This document shows positions 38,432-49,573 of a stretch of DNA of 64,000 bases, piece after piece (position 1 is the first letter of the stretch; each line of letters opens with the position of its first letter). The translations under genes and the position numbers were made by a program. Below the pieces are notes generated by a model that worked only from the letters and a program-made list of their open reading frames with translations, was not told the origin of the DNA and searched no databases. The stretch lies in assembly GCF_026342015.1 (NCBI RefSeq), contig NZ_JAPENL010000001.1:2480001-2544000 (forward strand), written 5' to 3'. Source of the DNA: Micromonospora lupini (GTDB lineage: Bacteria > Actinomycetota > Actinomycetes > Mycobacteriales > Micromonosporaceae).

Positions 38432-39349
38432 TCACACCCGCGCGCCGGCCTTGAGGTTCTGCCAGACCTCCCGGGTGGCGGTGGACCTGTTGAGGGTGAT
38501 GAAGTGGATTCCCGGGACGCCCTCGTCCAGCAGTCGACGGCACATGTCGCTGGCCTGCTCGATGCCGAGCCGGCGCACCGCATCCGGGTCGTCGGCCACC
38601 CGCTCGAAGCGCGCCGCCAGCGCCGGCGGGAAGGGCGCCCCGGACAGCTGCACGGACCGCTCGATGGTGGCGATCTGGGTCACCGGCATCACCCCGGCCA
38701 GGATGGGGGTGTCGCAGCCGGCGGCGGCCACCCGGTCGCGCAGGCGCAGGTAGTCGTCGGCCTCGAAGAACATCTGGGTGATCGCGAACTGGGCGCCGGC
38801 CCGGCACTTGCGGACGAACTGGGCGGTGTCGCTGGCCACGTCGGGCGAGCGGGGATGCTTGTACGGGAAGGCCGCCACACCGACGCTGAAGTCACCGGAG
38901 TCGCGTACCAGCCGGACCAGGTCCTCGGCGTAGTCGACGCCCTCGGGATGCCGGACCCACTCGCCGCCCGGGTTGCCCGGCGGGTCACCGCGCACGGCCA
39001 GCACGTTGCGCACCCCGACCCCGGCGAGCCGACCGATCACGTGCCGCAGCTCGGCCACTGAGTGGTTGACAGCGGTCAGGTGGGCCATCGGCAGCAGTGT
39101 GGTGTCGGTGGCGATCCGCTCGGTCACCGCCACCGTGGTGTCCCTGGTCGAACCGCCCGCGCCGTAGGTGATCGACACGAACGACGGGCGCAGCGACTCC
39201 AGCTCGCGGATCGCCTGCCACAGCAGCCGCTGCCCCACCTCGGTCTTCGGCGGGAAGAACTCGAACGAGAAGGTCGGCTGGCGGTCACGGATGAGCTCCC
39301 CGATCGCCGGCTGCGGATTGGGGAGTACCGAGGGAAGACCGAGCGCCAC
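38432..39349 (-). CDS. metF: MetF, methylenetetrahydrofolate reductase
   Basis: FAD enzyme that reduces 5,10-methylene-THF to 5-methyl-THF for methionine synthesis. 305 residues. Signatures FEFFPPKTEVG and SITYGAGGSTRDTT at the N-terminus, and ALRGDPP-like AVRGDPPG near 120. In M. tuberculosis a MetF-like gene lies in the same order next to idsA2 and pknL. No riboswitch was recognised ahead of it. Confidence 0.94.
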   Translation of the reverse strand: MALGLPSVLPNPQPAIGELIRDRQPTFSFEFFPPKTEVGQRLLWQAIRELESLRPSFVSITYGAGGSTRDTTVAVTERIATDTTLLPMAHLTAVNHSVAELRHVIGRLAGVGVRNVLAVRGDPPGNPGGEWVRHPEGVDYAEDLVRLVRDSGDFSVGVAAFPYKHPRSPDVASDTAQFVRKCRAGAQFAITQMFFEADDYLRLRDRVAAAGCDTPILAGVMPVTQIATIERSVQLSGAPFPPALAARFERVADDPDAVRRLGIEQASDMCRRLLDEGVPGIHFITLNRSTATREVWQNLKAGARV

Positions 39350-39564
39350 GACCCGACTCTAGCGGGCGATGCCATCGACACCCAGGTGCTTCCCACCGGC
39401 GGGGAAGGCAGTCGTACCCCAGGGGTAGGAATGAGGGGCGCGGGAGGGGCGGTGGGGGCGGCCCGGGGGTCCGGCGCGGGGGTCACGAAACCGAGAGGTG
39501 CACCGGTCCCGTCCCGCCGGACGGGTGGGGTGTCACCGCGCCGACGCCCCCGCCGGGAGGACCC

Positions 39565-39966
39565 ATGACCTCGCCCCCACCGCCGACCCGCACCCCGCTC
39601 GGGCCGCTCCTGGTTTGGCTCCGGCTGGCCCGGGGTTGGAGCCAGCGGCGCACCGCCGCCGAGCTGTGCGCCGCCGCCGGAGTGCCGACGTTGAGCCGCC
39701 ACGAGGTGTCCCGGTGGGAACGGCAGCGACGCGTACCCGGCGGGTTCTGGCTCGGTTGGCTCGCCGTCGTGCTGGACGTGCCGGTGGTGGTGCTCGCCGA
39801 GGCGGCCGCCTGCACCCGACGAACCCGCTCGACGGCAGCCGCCGGGCCGGGCCGGCGCGGGGTGGCGGGTGCGCGGCCGGCCGGCCGGGTCGGGCCGGGT
39901 CACCCGGGCGGGCGACCCGGCGGGACTGCGCGTGGCGGTGGAGCACGGGCCCGGGCTACCCGCTAG
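39565..39966 (+). CDS. XRE-type helix-turn-helix DNA-binding protein
   Basis: 133 residues. A single helix-turn-helix near 20-60 (RLARGWSQRRTAAELC and LSRHEVSRWERQRR), a hydrophobic segment, and a low-complexity Arg/Gly/Ala-rich tail. ATG 39565 has GGAGG upstream. It lies nine bases ahead of the polyprenyl synthase gene, so the two are probably co-transcribed. The target is unknown. Confidence 0.75.
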   Translation: MTSPPPPTRTPLGPLLVWLRLARGWSQRRTAAELCAAAGVPTLSRHEVSRWERQRRVPGGFWLGWLAVVLDVPVVVLAEAAACTRRTRSTAAAGPGRRGVAGARPAGRVGPGHPGGRPGGTARGGGARARATR

Positions 39967-39975
39967 CGTCGTGGC

Positions 39976-41058
39976 GTGACCCACGCTGCTCCCGTGTCCC
40001 CCGTCGACCGTGCCGGCCTGCGGGAGCGGGTCGACAAGGCGCTCACCGAGTTTCTGGCCGGCCAGCGGGCCCGGTTGACCCGGGTGGACGAGGCCCTCGT
40101 CCCGGTGGCGGAGGCGATCGAAGCCTTCGTGCTCGGTGGCGGCAAGCGCCTGCGCCCCGCGTTCGCGTACTGGGGGTTCCGGGGTGCGGGCGGGGTGGAC
40201 GACGACCAGGTCCTCACGGCCCTCGCGGCGCTGGAGCTCGTGCAGGCCAGCGCCCTGATCCATGACGACCTGATGGATCGTTCCGACACCCGGCGCGGCG
40301 AGCCGGCGGTGCACCGACGGTTCGCCACCCGGCACCGGGCGGCCGGCTGGGGCGGCGACCCGGACGGGTTCGGCGACGCCGCCGCGCTCCTGCTCGGTGA
40401 CCTCTGCCTGGTGTGGTCCGACGAGCTGCTGCACTCCGCCGGCCTGGACCTGCGGGCGGTGGCCCGGGCCCGGCCGGTCTTCGACGAGATGCGCACCGAG
40501 GTCACCGTCGGGCAGTACCTCGACGTGCTGACCCAGGTCACCGGGGACACGTCCGTGGAACGGGCCAGCAAGGTCGCCCGGTACAAGTCGGCCAAGTACA
40601 CCGTCGAGCGTCCGCTGCTGCTCGGCGCCGCGCTGGCCGACGCCGGGGAGGACATCCGGACGACCTACTCGGCGTACGGGTTGCCGTTGGGCGAGGCGTT
40701 CCAGCTCCGCGACGATGTGCTGGGGGTCTTCGGCGATCCGGCGCAGACCGGCAAGCCGGCCGGGGACGACCTGCGCGAGGGCAAGCGCACGTATCTGGTG
40801 GCGGCGGCCGTGGAGGCCACCGACGACGCGGGCCGGGACCTGCTGCTCAGTCGCCTCGGCGACCCGAACCTGGACGAGCAGGGCGTGGCCCGGCTCCGCG
40901 AGCTGATCCACGCGAGTGGGGCGCTGGCCCGCACCGAGCAGCGGATCGTCACGCTCACCGACTCCGCGCTGGCCGCGTTGACCGCCGTCGACCTCGACAC
41001 CGAGGCCCGCCAGGCCCTGGTGGACCTGGCCATAGCCGCAACCCGCCGAGCCGACTAA
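39976..41058 (+). CDS. Polyprenyl diphosphate synthase (IdsA/GGPP-synthase type)
   Basis: 360 residues, trans-isoprenyl diphosphate synthase. First Asp-rich motif DDLMDRSDTRRG near 97, GGGKRLRP before it, and the second motif LRDDVLGVFGD near 252. It makes C15-C25 allylic diphosphates, probably GGPP for menaquinone, carotenoid or lipid use; chain length cannot be read safely. It corresponds in position to idsA2 (Rv2173). GTG start at 39976. Confidence 0.92.
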   Translation: MTHAAPVSPVDRAGLRERVDKALTEFLAGQRARLTRVDEALVPVAEAIEAFVLGGGKRLRPAFAYWGFRGAGGVDDDQVLTALAALELVQASALIHDDLMDRSDTRRGEPAVHRRFATRHRAAGWGGDPDGFGDAAALLLGDLCLVWSDELLHSAGLDLRAVARARPVFDEMRTEVTVGQYLDVLTQVTGDTSVERASKVARYKSAKYTVERPLLLGAALADAGEDIRTTYSAYGLPLGEAFQLRDDVLGVFGDPAQTGKPAGDDLREGKRTYLVAAAVEATDDAGRDLLLSRLGDPNLDEQGVARLRELIHASGALARTEQRIVTLTDSALAALTAVDLDTEARQALVDLAIAATRRAD

Positions 41059-41073
41059 CCCCCCTCCCCCACG

Positions 41074-41138
41074 GCGTTGATCATGAAGTTATCGCCACTC
41101 GCCTCGGCGTGTCGTGGCGATAACTTCATGATCAACGC
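41074..41138. terminator. Perfect 25-bp inverted repeat between convergent genes
   Basis: Arms at 41074-41098 and 41114-41138 match perfectly over 25 bp (the arm begins GCGTTGATCATGAAGTTATC), with a 15-base loop. It lies between the polyprenyl synthase gene (plus) and the Rv2175c-like gene (minus), so it is probably a bidirectional terminator. It resembles the inverted repeats at 50223 and 53554. Confidence 0.75.
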
Positions 41139-41159
41139 GGAGAAGGGCGGGGGCGGGGG

Positions 41160-41549
41160 TTAGAAGCCTTGGGCTTGGGCTCGGCGTTTGACCTCGCGGG
41201 CCTGGTCGCCGGAGAGGGCGGCGGCGGGGGTGTTGCCGGGGAGCGTGTCGTCCGGCTCGTAGAGCCAGCGCAGCGCCGCCTCGTCGTCGTAGCCGTTGTC
41301 GGCGAGCAGGTTGAGCACGCCGGGCAGGTGCTTGAGTACAACATCGTTGGCCACCAGGTCCGCGGGTATCCGGCGGATGCCGTCGCGGCGAACCGCCAAC
41401 AGCTCCCGGTCGCGGATCATCTGGTGCACCTTGCTGATCGACACGTCGAGCCGCTCGGCGACGTCGGGCAGGGCGAGCCAGCCCGCCGGGTCGGTGGGGC
41501 CGGCGAGCTCGGGGCCGGGTACGGCCTGGTCGGGTACGGGTTCGGTCAC
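41160..41549 (-). CDS. Rv2175c-family DNA-binding protein
   Basis: 129 residues from GTG 41549. A winged helix-turn-helix is visible (VAERLDVSISKVHQMIRDRE), followed by VRRDGIRRIPADLV. In M. tuberculosis Rv2175c is phosphorylated by the neighbouring kinase PknL, which weakens its DNA binding. Here too the PASTA kinase gene lies divergently next to it. The frame is open to 41672, but the extra residues are not family-like. Confidence 0.87.
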   Translation of the reverse strand: MTEPVPDQAVPGPELAGPTDPAGWLALPDVAERLDVSISKVHQMIRDRELLAVRRDGIRRIPADLVANDVVLKHLPGVLNLLADNGYDDEAALRWLYEPDDTLPGNTPAAALSGDQAREVKRRAQAQGF

Positions 41550-41705
41550 CCGATCACCCTGCCACGCCGCCGACGACGAGGGCCACCGGCACCCCGCACG
41601 ACCGGTCCGGACGGGTTGGCGATCACGACGGGACGGACCAGGTACGCCGCCGCGCTGTAGCATCCTGTTCAACTCTCACCTCCTGGACACATAGACTCCC
41701 TGCCG

Positions 41706-43694
41706 ATGGACACACAGGTCGCCGACACGTTGCTGGGCTCGCTGATCGACGGGCGCTACCGCATTCGCGGTCGCGTGGCCCGTGGCGGCATGGCGACCGT
41801 GTACACCGCCACCGACGAACGCCTCGAGCGCACCGTCGCGGTAAAGATCATTCACCCGACCCAGGCGCCCGAGGCGCGGGCCCGGATCGCCAACTTCGTG
41901 GCCCGGTTCACCGACGAGGCGAAGACCATCGCCCGGCTGACCCACCCGAACGTGGTCGCGGTCTACGACCAGGGCACCCACGCCGGCCTGCCGTACCTGG
42001 TGATGGAGTACGTGCGCGGCCGTACGCTGCGCGACGTGCTGGCCGAGCGACGCCGGCTCAACCCGGACGAGGTGCTGGCCATCGCCGAGCAGATGCTCGC
42101 CGCGATCGCCGCCGCGCACCGGGCCGGCCTCGTGCACCGCGACGTCAAACCGGAGAACGTCCTGGTCGCCGAGGCACCCACCGGCGGCGTCGCCAACCTG
42201 GTGGACAGCGTGGTCAAGGTGGCCGACTTCGGGTTGGCCCGCGCGGTCGAGGCCAGCGCCGACGACGAGCAGGGCAACCAACTGATGGCCACCGTGGCGT
42301 ACGTCGCCCCGGAGCTGGTCACCGAGGGTCGGGCCGACCCGCGTACCGACGTCTACTCCGCGGGCATCGTGCTGTTCGAGATGCTGACCGGTCGGGTGCC
42401 GTACGACGGGGACCGTCCCGTGGACGTCGCCTGGCAGCACGTCGACCGGGACGTACCGGCGCCCTCGACGCTGGTGCCCGGCCTGCCGCCGGCGCTCGAC
42501 GGCCTGGTGCAGCGCGCCACCCGGCGTGACCCCGCCGCCCGGCCCGCCGACGCCGGAGCGCTGCTGGCCGAGGTTCAGGTCGCCCGGGACCGCCTGGGTG
42601 ACGTCAACAGCACCAGCACCGCCGTGCTGCAACGGGTGACGGACGAGCCGCCGGTCTCCCAGCCGACAATGATGGTCGCCACGGTCCGTCCGGCCGAACG
42701 GCCGACCTGGGCCCGGCTGCCCGAGGGCGCCAGCCAGGGGCCGGGCCGACGGCGGGCCGCACCGGAGCCGTCGGAGGGTCTGGCGGCCCGGCTCGCGACG
42801 CTGCGCACCACCCTGCTGAGCACCTCGCGGGGCCGGTTGGCCGTCGCCGCCGTGGTGGTGTCGCTGGGCCTGGTGGCGGCACTGGGCGGCTGGTGGTTCG
42901 GTGTCGGCCGCTACACGTCCGCCCCGCAGCTGGTCAGCCTGAGCAAGACCGAAGCGCAGGCCCAGGCCGACCGCGCCGGCCTGATCCTGGCGTACGGGGA
43001 GCCGCGCTACGACGAGAAGGCTCCGAAGGACAGCGTCCTCGGGCAGGACCCGGCGTCGGCCAGCAAGATCGTCAAGGGTGGCACGGTCACCCTGACCCTC
43101 TCGCTGGGTCCGGAGCGCTTCCCGGTGCCGGACGTGATCGGCAAGGAGTACGAGCTGGCCGAGGCCGATCTGGTAGACGTGAAGCTGGTGGTGGCCAAGG
43201 GCACCCCCCGCTACGACGACACCCTGCCGGCCGGCGTCGTCCTGGACAGCTCCCCGAAGGTGGGCGCCGAGGTCAAGCCGGGCACGAAGATCACACTCAT
43301 CCTGAGCCGCGGCCGGGCGCCGGTGTCGGTACCGAACCTGGTCGGCAAGTCCCTGGCCGAGGCCCGCACCACCCTCGCCGGGCTCAACCTGAAGCCTGTG
43401 GAGACCTACAAGGACTCCGACAAGCCCAAGGACGAGATCCTCGGCCAGAGCCCTGCCGACGGCGCCGGCGTGGAGAAGGGCACCGAGGTCAAGCTGGACG
43501 TGAGCAAGGGTCCGCCGCTGGTCGTGGTGCCCCGGGTGATCGACCTGCCCTGCCTGCAGGCCAAGCAGGTGCTGGAGAGCCAGGGCTTCCCGGTGACTGT
43601 CGCGGTCAACCCCAACGCGGTGGCCCGGATCCAGGCTCCCGGCGAGAATTCGCAGGTGCCGCCGGGCACCCCGGTCGTCATCACGTGCTTCTGA
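41706..43694 (+). CDS. PknL-like Ser/Thr protein kinase with four PASTA domains
   Basis: 662 residues: kinase domain (glycine loop VARGGMATVY, Lys47 in VAVKII, catalytic loop HRDVKPENV, DFG as DFGLARA), a basic juxtamembrane linker, one membrane helix near 385-410, then about four extracellular PASTA repeats. PASTA domains sense peptidoglycan fragments or lipid II. By synteny it matches PknL, whose substrate is the Rv2175c homologue encoded divergently; M. tuberculosis PknL itself lacks PASTA repeats, so the extracellular part differs. Confidence 0.92.
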   Translation: MDTQVADTLLGSLIDGRYRIRGRVARGGMATVYTATDERLERTVAVKIIHPTQAPEARARIANFVARFTDEAKTIARLTHPNVVAVYDQGTHAGLPYLVMEYVRGRTLRDVLAERRRLNPDEVLAIAEQMLAAIAAAHRAGLVHRDVKPENVLVAEAPTGGVANLVDSVVKVADFGLARAVEASADDEQGNQLMATVAYVAPELVTEGRADPRTDVYSAGIVLFEMLTGRVPYDGDRPVDVAWQHVDRDVPAPSTLVPGLPPALDGLVQRATRRDPAARPADAGALLAEVQVARDRLGDVNSTSTAVLQRVTDEPPVSQPTMMVATVRPAERPTWARLPEGASQGPGRRRAAPEPSEGLAARLATLRTTLLSTSRGRLAVAAVVVSLGLVAALGGWWFGVGRYTSAPQLVSLSKTEAQAQADRAGLILAYGEPRYDEKAPKDSVLGQDPASASKIVKGGTVTLTLSLGPERFPVPDVIGKEYELAEADLVDVKLVVAKGTPRYDDTLPAGVVLDSSPKVGAEVKPGTKITLILSRGRAPVSVPNLVGKSLAEARTTLAGLNLKPVETYKDSDKPKDEILGQSPADGAGVEKGTEVKLDVSKGPPLVVVPRVIDLPCLQAKQVLESQGFPVTVAVNPNAVARIQAPGENSQVPPGTPVVITCF

Positions 43695-44560
43695 TGCCGG
43701 CGGTCTCGTCGCGCCCGGTGGGCGCGCACACTCCGACCTCAGGCGGGCTGGCCAGGGCGGCCCTGCCGTACCTCGACGCGACAGGCGCCGAGGCCGTGCA
43801 GGTGTACGTCTCCAACTCACGGGGCTGGGCGCTGCCCGCGGGCGATCCGGCACAGGACGCGCTGTTCCGCGAGGGCTGCGTCGAGCGGGGCATCCCGGCG
43901 TTCATCCACGCCTCACTGCTGGTCAACCTGGGCTCGCCCACGGCGGCCACTGTCGAGAAGTCGGCACAGACGCTGGCGCACGCGCTGCGCCGGGGTGTGG
44001 CGATCGGCGCGCGGGCGGTGGTGTTCCACGCCGGCAGCTCGGTCGACGAGGGGCACGCCGAGGCGGCGATGCGGCAGGTCCGCCGGGAGCTGCTGCCCCT
44101 GCTCGACTGGGCCGCCGAGGCCGGTGGGCCGATGCTGCTGGTCGAGCCGAGCGCCGGCGGCGGCCGCTCGCTCGCCTCCCGCGTGGAGCAGCTCGGCCCC
44201 TACCTCGACGCGGTGGACGGGCATCGGATGCTCGGCGTCTGCTTCGACACCTGCCACGCCTGGGCCGCCGGGCACGACCTGGCCGCCGAGGGCGGCATGA
44301 CCGCGACCCTGGACACGCTTGTGGCCACAGTGGGGGCCGACCGGTTGCGGCTGGTGCACGCCAACGACTCGAAGGATCTGTGCGGCTCCACCCGGGACCG
44401 GCACGAGAACATCGGTAAGGGCGCCATCGGCGAGCCGGCCTTCGCGGAGTTGATGGCCCACCCGGCCACCGCAGGCGTCCCGATCGTTGTGGAAACCCCA
44501 AGCGAGAAGCACGAGGGTCACGCCGCCGACCTGGCGATCCTCACCCGCCTGCGCCCCTGA
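43694..44560 (+). CDS. nfo: Deoxyribonuclease IV (AP endonuclease, Nfo family)
   Basis: 288 residues, TIM-barrel zinc endonuclease for abasic-site repair. Metal-ligand motifs are in order: VFHAGSS, LLVEPSAGGG, GVCFDTCHAWAAGHD, HANDSKDLCGSTRDRHENIG and VVETPSEKHEGH. The ATG shares a base with the kinase stop (TGATG), so it is coupled to the kinase gene. The longer open frame upstream is a shadow of the kinase. Confidence 0.93.
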   Translation: MPAVSSRPVGAHTPTSGGLARAALPYLDATGAEAVQVYVSNSRGWALPAGDPAQDALFREGCVERGIPAFIHASLLVNLGSPTAATVEKSAQTLAHALRRGVAIGARAVVFHAGSSVDEGHAEAAMRQVRRELLPLLDWAAEAGGPMLLVEPSAGGGRSLASRVEQLGPYLDAVDGHRMLGVCFDTCHAWAAGHDLAAEGGMTATLDTLVATVGADRLRLVHANDSKDLCGSTRDRHENIGKGAIGEPAFAELMAHPATAGVPIVVETPSEKHEGHAADLAILTRLRP

Positions 44561-44590
44561 CCAGCCCACTCCTCACCTGTGGGTTCGGGG

Positions 44591-45622
44591 TCAGCCGGCC
44601 AGGATCTTCGTCAGAGTGGTGGCCGCCCGGTTGATCGCGGCGTCGTCGATGCCCAGGTGAGTGACCAGGCGGGCGGTACGAGGGCCGAGCACCGAGACCA
44701 GTACGCCCTCCGCACGGGCGGCGGCGGCCAGAGCACGGGCGTCCAGCGTGTGCTTGGTCAGGTCCAGTGGGACGAGGTTGGTGCGGACCGTGCTGGCGAG
44801 CACCCCGAACGGCGCGACCGCCTCGGCGAGTCGGGCCGCCCTCGCGTGGTCCTCGGCCAGCCGGTCGACGTGGTGCGCGAGCGCGTACCGGCCGGCGGCG
44901 GCGAGGATGCCGGCCTGACGCATGCCGCCGCCCATCCGCTTGCGGATCATTCGGGCCCGTTCGATCTTCTCCGCGCTGCCCACCAGGAGCGAGCCGACCG
45001 GCGCGCCGAGCCCCTTGGAAAGGCAGACGGAGAGCGTGTCGAAGAGCCGGCCGTACTCGGCAAGCGGCACCCCGTCGGCGACGTGCGCGTGCCAGATCCG
45101 GGCGCCGTCGCAGTGCAGCGCCACCCCCGCGTCGTCGGCGACACCGCGCAGCTCCCGCAGGGTGGCCAGCGGGATCACGCCGCCACCGCCCCGGTTGTGC
45201 GTCTGCTCGACGGCGATCGCGCGGGTGGGCACGGCGAAGTAGCCGTCCGGACGGATCATCCGGGCCACCAGCTCCGGGTCGATGTCCGCGCCGACCGCCG
45301 GCCAGGTCCGCGAGGAGATCCCGCCGTACGCGGCGGCGGCGCCGATCTCGTAGGTGACGACGTGCGCGTCGGCGTCGCAGAGCAGCTCGTCGCCGGGCGA
45401 CACCAGCAGTTGCAGGGCGATCTGGTTGGCCATCGACCCGCTCGGGGCGAAGAGCGCCGCCTCGTGCCCGAACAGCGCGGCGACCTCGGCCTCCAGCGCG
45501 TTGACTGTGGGGTCTTCGCCGTAGACGTCGTCACCGACCTCGGCGGCGGCCATCGCCTCCCGCATACCGGCGGTCGGCCGGGTCACCGTGTCGGAACGCA
45601 GGTCCACGAACGCCTCAGCCAT
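44591..45622 (-). CDS. ltaE: Low-specificity L-threonine aldolase
   Basis: PLP enzyme that splits L-threonine to glycine and acetaldehyde. 343 residues. Signatures: [37 protein letters not shown] and the PLP lysine in [13 protein letters not shown] 45622 is chosen, with AAGGG six bases ahead; ATG 45628 is possible. It follows aroG on the same strand after about 35 bases. Confidence 0.93.
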   Translation of the reverse strand: MAEAFVDLRSDTVTRPTAGMREAMAAAEVGDDVYGEDPTVNALEAEVAALFGHEAALFAPSGSMANQIALQLLVSPGDELLCDADAHVVTYEIGAAAAYGGISSRTWPAVGADIDPELVARMIRPDGYFAVPTRAIAVEQTHNRGGGGVIPLATLRELRGVADDAGVALHCDGARIWHAHVADGVPLAEYGRLFDTLSVCLSKGLGAPVGSLLVGSAEKIERARMIRKRMGGGMRQAGILAAAGRYALAHHVDRLAEDHARAARLAEAVAPFGVLASTVRTNLVPLDLTKHTLDARALAAAARAEGVLVSVLGPRTARLVTHLGIDDAAINRAATTLTKILAG

Positions 45623-45657
45623 GATCATCCCTTCGTCCACCGACCGTGCCAGGCAAC

Positions 45658-47151
<1,494 letters not shown>

Positions 47152-47667
47152 TCAGGACGCCGGTGAGGCGCCGCCCCGGGTCGGCGGCGGGCTGGCGGCC
47201 GGATTGCCGCCCGGCCCCTCCCCGGCGATGCACCAGTCGCCGCCGTCGCGGGTGACGGTGAACAGCAGCGGACGGGTGACCTTGCTCTTGCCGGCGGTGA
47301 CCGTGACCGAGACGCTGACCTCCTGGCCGCGCGGGCCGGACCGGACGTCGGTGATGGCCGCCGCAGGCACCTGGAAGTGGTCGGCGAAGTCGCCGTTGGG
47401 GCCGGTGGCGGCGAGGTCGAACCCGTCGTGCAGCAGCTCACAGAGCTGACTGCGGCCGGCGGCGACGTCCTTGGCGGTCATCGCGTCGAGGTACGCCTGC
47501 ACGCGCTCGCGGGACCGGGCGCCGGCCTCCTCGGCGGGGGCACGCTCGGTCCTGGCGGCCGGCTCGCCCTTGTCATCACTGCCGCCGATCCCGCAGCCGA
47601 CCAGGGTGGCCGGGAGCAGCACCAGCCCGGTGGCGGTCGCCGCCAGCCTGCGGTGGATCGGGCGCAT
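47152..47667 (-). CDS. Putative secreted lipoprotein
   Basis: 171 residues. Signal peptide MRPIHRRLAATATGLVLLPA with lipobox LVGC near 26, so the mature protein should be lipid-anchored. The rest is acidic then NTF2-like in style (AYLDAMTAKDVAAGRSQLCELL and a C-terminal GGDWCIAGEG), as in small actinobacterial DUF4878-type proteins. Function unknown. ATG 47667 has GGAGGTG upstream. Confidence 0.72.
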   Translation of the reverse strand: MRPIHRRLAATATGLVLLPATLVGCGIGGSDDKGEPAARTERAPAEEAGARSRERVQAYLDAMTAKDVAAGRSQLCELLHDGFDLAATGPNGDFADHFQVPAAAITDVRSGPRGQEVSVSVTVTAGKSKVTRPLLFTVTRDGGDWCIAGEGPGGNPAASPPPTRGGASPAS

Positions 47668-47788
47668 GACCACCTCCGTCGACGGGGTATCGAGACGTGC
47701 CGAGCCGCGAGTCTGCCACATCGGGCCCAACCCGCCCAAGGCCGGCGACCCGGCCGACGCTGGGCGTCGACCGGGCCGGTACGGCACG

Positions 47789-47821
47789 GGCGGGGAGAGG
47801 CGGTGCGGGCCCCTCCCCGCC
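47789..47821 (-). terminator. Hairpin terminator after the chitinase gene
   Basis: 9-bp perfect stem GGCGGGGAG (47789-47797) and CTCCCCGCC (47813-47821) with a 15-base loop, 27 bases past the chitinase stop. No T-run. Confidence 0.6.
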
Positions 47822-47847
47822 GTGTGGGTGGTGCGTCGACCTTCGGC

Positions 47848-49482
47848 TCAGCCGAGGCCGCCCTTGATGGCGCCGATGAGCTCGCCGTTGCTGGTGTCGC
47901 CGGAGAGCTCCCAGAAGAACGCGCCACCGAGGCCCTGGTTGTTCGCGTACGTCATCTTGCCGTTGATGGTCGACGGGGTGTCGTAGCTCCACCAGTTGCT
48001 GCCGCACTTGGCGTACGCGGTGCCGGCGACCGTGCCGGTGGCCGGGCAGGTGTTCTTGAGGACCTTGTAGTCCTCGATGCCCGCCTCGTAGGTGCCCGGC
48101 GCCGCTCCGGTGGCGCTGCCGCCCGGTGCGGCCTGCGTGACGCCCGTCCAGCCCCGACCGTAGAAGCCGATGCCGAGCAGCAGCTTGTTGGCCGGGACGC
48201 CCTTGCTCTTGAGCTTCTGGATCGCCGCGTCGGAGTTGAAGCCCTGCTGCGGGATGCCTGTGTACGAGGTGAGCGGCGAGTGCGGCGCCGTGGGGCCCTG
48301 GGCGTTGAAGGCGCCGAAGTAGTCGTACGTCATCGGCATGAGCCAGTTGAGGTTGCCGACGGCGCCGGCGTAGTCGGCGGCGTCGATCTTGCCGCCGCTG
48401 CTGCCGTCCGCGGTGATCGCGGCGGTGACCAGGGCGCTGGACCCGAACCTCGACCGCAACGCGCCGATCACGTTCTTGAACGCGTTGGGACCGCTTGTGT
48501 CACAGCTCAGGCCGCAGGCGTTGGGGTACTCCCAGTCGACGTCGATGCCGTCGAAGACGTCCGCCCAGCGCGGGTCCTCGACCAGGTTGTAGCAGCTGTC
48601 CGCGAACGCGGCCGGGTTCTGCGCGGCCTGGGTGAAGCCGCCGGACCAGGTCCAGCCACCGAACGACCAGATCACCTTGAGGTGCGGGTTCAGCGCCTTG
48701 AGCTTGCGCAGCTGGTTGAAGCTGCCCCGCAGCGGCTGGTCCCAGGTGTCGGCGACGCCGTCCACGCTCTCCGCCGCCGTGTACGCCTTGTCGTAGTCGG
48801 CGTAGCTGTCACCGATGGTGCAGCGGCCGCCTGTGGTGTTGCCGAAGGCGTACAGGATGTGGGTCAGCTTGGCGGCCGAGCCGCTGGTCTGGATGTTCTT
48901 GACGTGGTAGTTGCGCCCATAGACGCCCCACTCGGCGAAGTAGCCGACGACCTTCTTGCCGCCGGTGTTCGGCGGGGTGGTGGTCGGGGGCGCCGTGGTG
49001 GGCGGAGCCGTGGTGGGCGGCGCGGTGGTCGGCGGCGCCGTGGTGGGCGGCGCGGTCGTGGTCGGCGGGGTGGTCGGGGTGCCGCCGCCGCAAGGCGCGC
49101 CGTTGACCGTGCAGTTCAGCGGCGCCTTGTAGGCGCCGCTGCCGTTGTAGCCCCAGCTGAACGAGGCGCCCGGCGCGAGTCCGCCGGCCCAGCTCTTCTT
49201 GACCGCGACGTAGTGGTTGCCGCTGCTGGTGACGTCGGCGTCCCACGCGCTGCTGATGGTGGTGCCCGAGGGCAGGTCGAACTCGATGCGCCAGGTGGCG
49301 ACCGTGGCGCTGGAGCCGTTGGTCACGGTCACCTTCGTCTCGTGACCGGTCCCCCAGTCCTGCGCCTTGGTGAACGTGGTGGTGACCGTGCCGGCGCCGA
49401 ACGCGGTCGTCATCGGCACCGCCGCGACGGTCACGGCGACCACGGCACCGGCCCAGAGGGCCCGGCGGAGCGATCTTTTCAT
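47848..49482 (-). CDS. Secreted GH18 chitinase with CBM2 domain
   Basis: 544 residues: signal peptide, CBM2 cellulose/chitin-binding module (about 30-132), a linker of PPTTA repeats (about 135-170), then a GH18 catalytic domain. The catalytic motif is DGIDVDWE with the acid Glu near 318, and SFGGWTWSGG is the second family signature. Secreted chitin degradation, as in streptomycetes and Micromonospora. ATG 49482 has GGGAG upstream. A palindromic operator candidate lies 22 bases ahead. Confidence 0.95.
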   Translation of the reverse strand: MKRSLRRALWAGAVVAVTVAAVPMTTAFGAGTVTTTFTKAQDWGTGHETKVTVTNGSSATVATWRIEFDLPSGTTISSAWDADVTSSGNHYVAVKKSWAGGLAPGASFSWGYNGSGAYKAPLNCTVNGAPCGGGTPTTPPTTTAPPTTAPPTTAPPTTAPPTTAPPTTTPPNTGGKKVVGYFAEWGVYGRNYHVKNIQTSGSAAKLTHILYAFGNTTGGRCTIGDSYADYDKAYTAAESVDGVADTWDQPLRGSFNQLRKLKALNPHLKVIWSFGGWTWSGGFTQAAQNPAAFADSCYNLVEDPRWADVFDGIDVDWEYPNACGLSCDTSGPNAFKNVIGALRSRFGSSALVTAAITADGSSGGKIDAADYAGAVGNLNWLMPMTYDYFGAFNAQGPTAPHSPLTSYTGIPQQGFNSDAAIQKLKSKGVPANKLLLGIGFYGRGWTGVTQAAPGGSATGAAPGTYEAGIEDYKVLKNTCPATGTVAGTAYAKCGSNWWSYDTPSTINGKMTYANNQGLGGAFFWELSGDTSNGELIGAIKGGLG

Positions 49483-49503
49483 GAGGCGTCTCCCGAACTG
49501 TTA

Positions 49504-49514
49504 GGAAACTTTCC
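49504..49514. promoter_or_regulatory. Palindrome GGAAACTTTCC ahead of the chitinase gene
   Basis: An 11-bp perfect palindrome with a central C, in an AT-richer patch, 22 bases upstream of the chitinase ATG. The position and symmetry suit a repressor operator controlling a polysaccharide-degradation gene. The regulator is not known. Confidence 0.45.
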
Positions 49515-49573
49515 AAAAGAGATGGTGAGACGGTACTCACGCCGTCATCACTTCGTCAAGATGTCCATGTTTC

